Assembly: GCA_046757965.1 (NCBI GenBank)
Contig: JBHHZI010000145.1
Span: 1 to 8,164, forward strand
Direction of reading: 5' to 3'
Origin: JBHHZI01 sp046757965
GTDB lineage: Bacteria > Acidobacteriota > Polarisedimenticolia > SMYD01
Length of the DNA stretch: 8,164 bases
Part shown: positions 6,394-8,164 of the stretch, in pieces
Layout of the letters: the number at the start of each line of letters is the position of its first letter
How positions within the stretch are numbered: the first letter of the stretch is position 1
Notes under the pieces: generated by a model
Told to the model about the DNA's origin: nothing
Seen by the model: the letters and a program-made list of their open reading frames with translations, nothing else
Databases searched by the model: none
Position numbers and translations under genes: made by a program

Positions 6394-7431
6394 GACGACC
6401 TCACCGTACGCGCAGCGACAGACACCGGAACTCGTGCAGTCCGTCACCGGCAGCGGCAACTTCTCCAGCGCATCATCGATCGGAAACACCTCGCCCGACC
6501 GTGCCGCGCACCTCGCGCACGCGGCATCCCCCCGTGTGACGATCGCCACCTTCTCGATGCCCCGCTCCTTCAGGGAGAGGAGGGCCGCGGTCTCGGCGCG
6601 GAGCCGCAGTGGTCCGGGGTCCAGACCGCGCCAGCGCATGCACTCCGCCATCTCGTTGAGCAACTGAGCCTGTCGCCGTGTGGGAATCTCGTGGAGGCGG
6701 TCCTCGCAGAGTTGCCACACCACCTCCGCGAGGGAGCGGTCGCGCATGCCGTCCAGGCAGGTCCGCTCGTCGATGCCGAACGGCTCCACCCGCTCGAGAA
6801 AATCGATGGCATCCACGTCGTCCTCGCCGACGAGCCCGGAGCGGAAGATCGACTGGCGTGCCCGGATGTGAATCGTGCGCGTACAGTGGGGGCAGGCGGA
6901 CCTGGACTTCGGGCGATGGTCCAGACTCTCCCGGCAGTTGGGGCAGACGATCGCCTGGGCCGGTGTCGCGGCGGCCGGCAGGCCGGATCCGATCATGGAG
7001 TCATCGTCGGAATCCGGCGCGGGCAAGTGATCCCGGGGCGGATCCAGCACCGGGAACGCCGCCGGCACCTTCGAGGGCACGACGGGAGGCGTGGCCACCA
7101 CCACGTCCGAGGCATCGGGGGAGACGGTGCTGGCCGCGGGTGCGGCGACGGGAGTGTCAGGCACGCGCTCGGGGGTGTCTCCTTCGTCAGGCAGGTCGGA
7201 GGCGACGTTCGAGGCGGTGGGAGCATCGTCGGCTCGAGCCACCGGCTCGAGGATCTGTCTGGACACATGCACGGGAGCGCCCGTTCGAGTGGATTCGCGC
7301 TCTGGTGAGGGCGGTCCCGCCGGCGTCACCGTGGACCCGGCCCGCGCCTTTCCACCGGCAGGGGAAGCAGGCGGCAGTGTGGCCTCTTCGCGACGGCGCC
7401 AGAAGCGGATGCGGAGACGCAATCCCAGCAC
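6391..7431 (-). CDS. Zinc-ribbon protein of unknown function with C-terminal cysteine cluster
   Basis: 346 residues. I do not recognise a named family. The start is a GTG at 7431 supported by AGAGGA 4 bases upstream and a strong promoter beyond it. The N-terminus is short, basic and amphipathic (MLGLRLRIRFWRRRE); no transmembrane segment or signal peptide is visible. Residues about 16-155 are a low-complexity Pro/Ala/Asp/Val-rich linker, probably disordered. A zinc ribbon follows: Cys163-Pro-Asn-Cys166 and Cys180-Pro-His-Cys183. Residues about 195-300 look alpha-helical and charged, with LNEMAECMRWRGLDPGPLRL. The C-terminus has a second cluster, CARC (305, 308), then GEVFPIDDALEKLPLPVTDC (Cys332), then CRC (338, 340), close to the stop. 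This CxxC...(D/S)G..FP....LP...C.C layout resembles the C-terminal motif of phage Mu F-type minor head proteins, but no phage genes are nearby and the likeness may only reflect metal binding. It is convergent with the protease and downstream of the chemotaxis gene with its own promoter. Confidence 0.85.
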   Translation of the reverse strand: MLGLRLRIRFWRRREEATLPPASPAGGKARAGSTVTPAGPPSPERESTRTGAPVHVSRQILEPVARADDAPTASNVASDLPDEGDTPERVPDTPVAAPAASTVSPDASDVVVATPPVVPSKVPAAFPVLDPPRDHLPAPDSDDDSMIGSGLPAAATPAQAIVCPNCRESLDHRPKSRSACPHCTRTIHIRARQSIFRSGLVGEDDVDAIDFLERVEPFGIDERTCLDGMRDRSLAEVVWQLCEDRLHEIPTRRQAQLLNEMAECMRWRGLDPGPLRLRAETAALLSLKERGIEKVAIVTRGDAACARCAARSGEVFPIDDALEKLPLPVTDCTSSGVCRCAYGEVV

Positions 7432-7502
7432 GATTTCCTCTGGATCGGCCGCGAGCGGCGCCGGGTCATCGGGGTGGGGTCTGCCGCCGCGCCGGGGAGC
7501 CC

Positions 7503-7530
7503 ATTATAACGGGCCGCGGCAGTGTGCCAA
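7503..7530 (-). promoter_or_regulatory. Near-consensus sigma-70 promoter of the zinc-ribbon gene
   Basis: On the minus strand TTGGCA (7525-7530, five of six matches to TTGACA) is followed after 16 bp by a perfect TATAAT (7503-7508). The -10 is flanked by GCCC and GGGC (7499-7502 and 7511-7514). Transcription would start near 7496, giving a leader of about 65 bases to the GTG at 7431. It is the best promoter in the window and lies just downstream of the chemotaxis gene stop, so the zinc-ribbon gene is probably an independent unit. Confidence 0.7.
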
Positions 7531-7549
7531 GCCCGCATCCGGCCCGGCG

Positions 7550-8164
7550 TCACGGGTCGATCTTGAAGCGCCCGATCTCGTCCTCGAGTTGCCGGGATCG
7601 CTCGGAGAGGCGGGAAACCATCTCGCCCAGAGCCGCGGCCCGGCGCCGGGTCTCGGCGCTGACGCCCTGAAACACCTCCAGCGCCTCGTGGATGGTGCCG
7701 CTGCTCCGGGTCTGGGCATGGGTTGCCTCTGCGATCTGATCGATGGTCGTGGCCACCTCCGTGACGGCTCTGTTGATGCGCTGGCCGCGTTGCCGCTGCT
7801 CCTCGGTGGATTGCTGCACCCCCTCGCCGAGCAACCGGATCTCCTCGCTGGCCTGCGTGATCTTCGATGTCTCCTGCTGCTGGTTGCTCGTGGCCTGGCG
7901 GATTGCGTCCACCCTCGCCTTCACCTCCCGCATCGCCGCATCCACCGCGGTCAGGTTCTCCCCCTGGTGGACCGTGGCGCCGACGATCTCGTGCACCCGT
8001 TCCGTGGACCCGTTCGACTTCTCGCTGATGCGCCGCAACACCTCGCCGGCAAACCGGGAGCGCTCGACGCCCTCCTTCACACGCGATGAGCCGTGCCCGA
8101 CGGCGGCCACCGCTGCGCGCGTGTCCTCCGCGACCTCTGCGATCAGCTTCGCGATCTCGGTGGC
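7550..8164 (-). CDS. Methyl-accepting chemotaxis protein, C-terminal part of signalling domain (5' end missing)
   Basis: The last 204 residues of a larger protein; the frame is open to the right edge, so the true start is off-window. The sequence opens with ATEIAKLIAEVAEDT, which in chemotaxis receptors comes just after the hairpin tip of the cytoplasmic domain (the tip itself is not in the window), and continues as long heptad-patterned helix: SNQQQETSKITQASEEI, then TEVATTIDQIAEATHAQT, then LSERSRQLEDEIGRFKI. Such receptors pass ligand or membrane signals to the histidine kinase CheA through CheW and are tuned by CheR methylation and CheB demethylation on Glu/Gln pairs. The C-terminus ends RFKIDP and has no WExF-type pentapeptide for CheR/CheB tethering, as in many non-enteric receptors. 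The input domain and any membrane segments cannot be seen. An internal GTG at 8110 is not the real start, since the receptor sequence continues upstream. Confidence 0.93.
   Translation of the reverse strand, partial: ATEIAKLIAEVAEDTRAAVAAVGHGSSRVKEGVERSRFAGEVLRRISEKSNGSTERVHEIVGATVHQGENLTAVDAAMREVKARVDAIRQATSNQQQETSKITQASEEIRLLGEGVQQSTEEQRQRGQRINRAVTEVATTIDQIAEATHAQTRSSGTIHEALEVFQGVSAETRRRAAALGEMVSRLSERSRQLEDEIGRFKIDP

Noticed and set aside
7505..7530. Sigma-54 promoter reading of TTGGCACACTGCC
   Set aside because: The TGGCAC half fits, but the required GC of the -12 element is not at the right spacing, while the sigma-70 reading is nearly perfect.
7091..8089. 332-codon plus-strand frame at the right end
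   Set aside because: It crosses the promoter and parts of two real minus-strand genes; the chemotaxis signalling helix is clearly the coding strand.

Overview
The window is GC-rich chromosomal DNA of ordinary bacterial layout: seven protein genes packed tightly, two of them cut by the window edges. I see no RNA genes, insertion sequences, CRISPR arrays or phage modules. Three things suggest a high-GC Gram-negative bacterium: an outer-membrane-type lipoprotein, a methyl-accepting chemotaxis protein, and a secreted subtilase with a MopE-like Asp/Cys-rich segment and a degenerate fibronectin-III-like tail. That type of C-terminal tail is, from memory, common in Acidobacteriota, Myxococcota and related environmental lineages. 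The phylum is therefore an inference and not settled by this sequence.

Layout from left to right: (1) a minus-strand lipoprotein gene whose 3' end lies off the left edge; (2) divergently, moaA, the radical-SAM GTP 3',8-cyclase of molybdenum cofactor synthesis, preceded by an extended -10 promoter placed so that the transcript may be leaderless; (3) in the same direction, a YafJ-type class II glutamine amidotransferase with catalytic Cys2; (4) convergent to it, a complete MATE-family multidrug/cation antiporter on the minus strand; (5) divergent from that, a secreted subtilisin-like serine protease, with a perfect 8+8 bp dyad in the shared promoter region; (6) convergent to the protease, a minus-strand protein of unknown function with a four-cysteine zinc ribbon and a second cysteine cluster at its C-terminus, driven by a near-consensus sigma-70 promoter; (7) the C-terminal part of a chemotaxis receptor signalling domain on the minus strand, running off the right edge.

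The genes do not form one pathway. Strand alternates almost gene by gene (- + + - + - -), so only moaA with the amidotransferase could share a transcript. The two convergent junctions are very short (37 bp and 8 bp). At the second, the stop codons of both genes are the two ends of one perfect 14-bp palindrome.

I found no evidence of an undescribed multi-gene system. The points most worth a second look are the uncharacterised zinc-ribbon protein, the operator-like dyad between the MATE and protease genes, the possible leaderless moaA transcript, the stop-codon palindrome, and the Arg/Cys-rich N-terminus of the protease.
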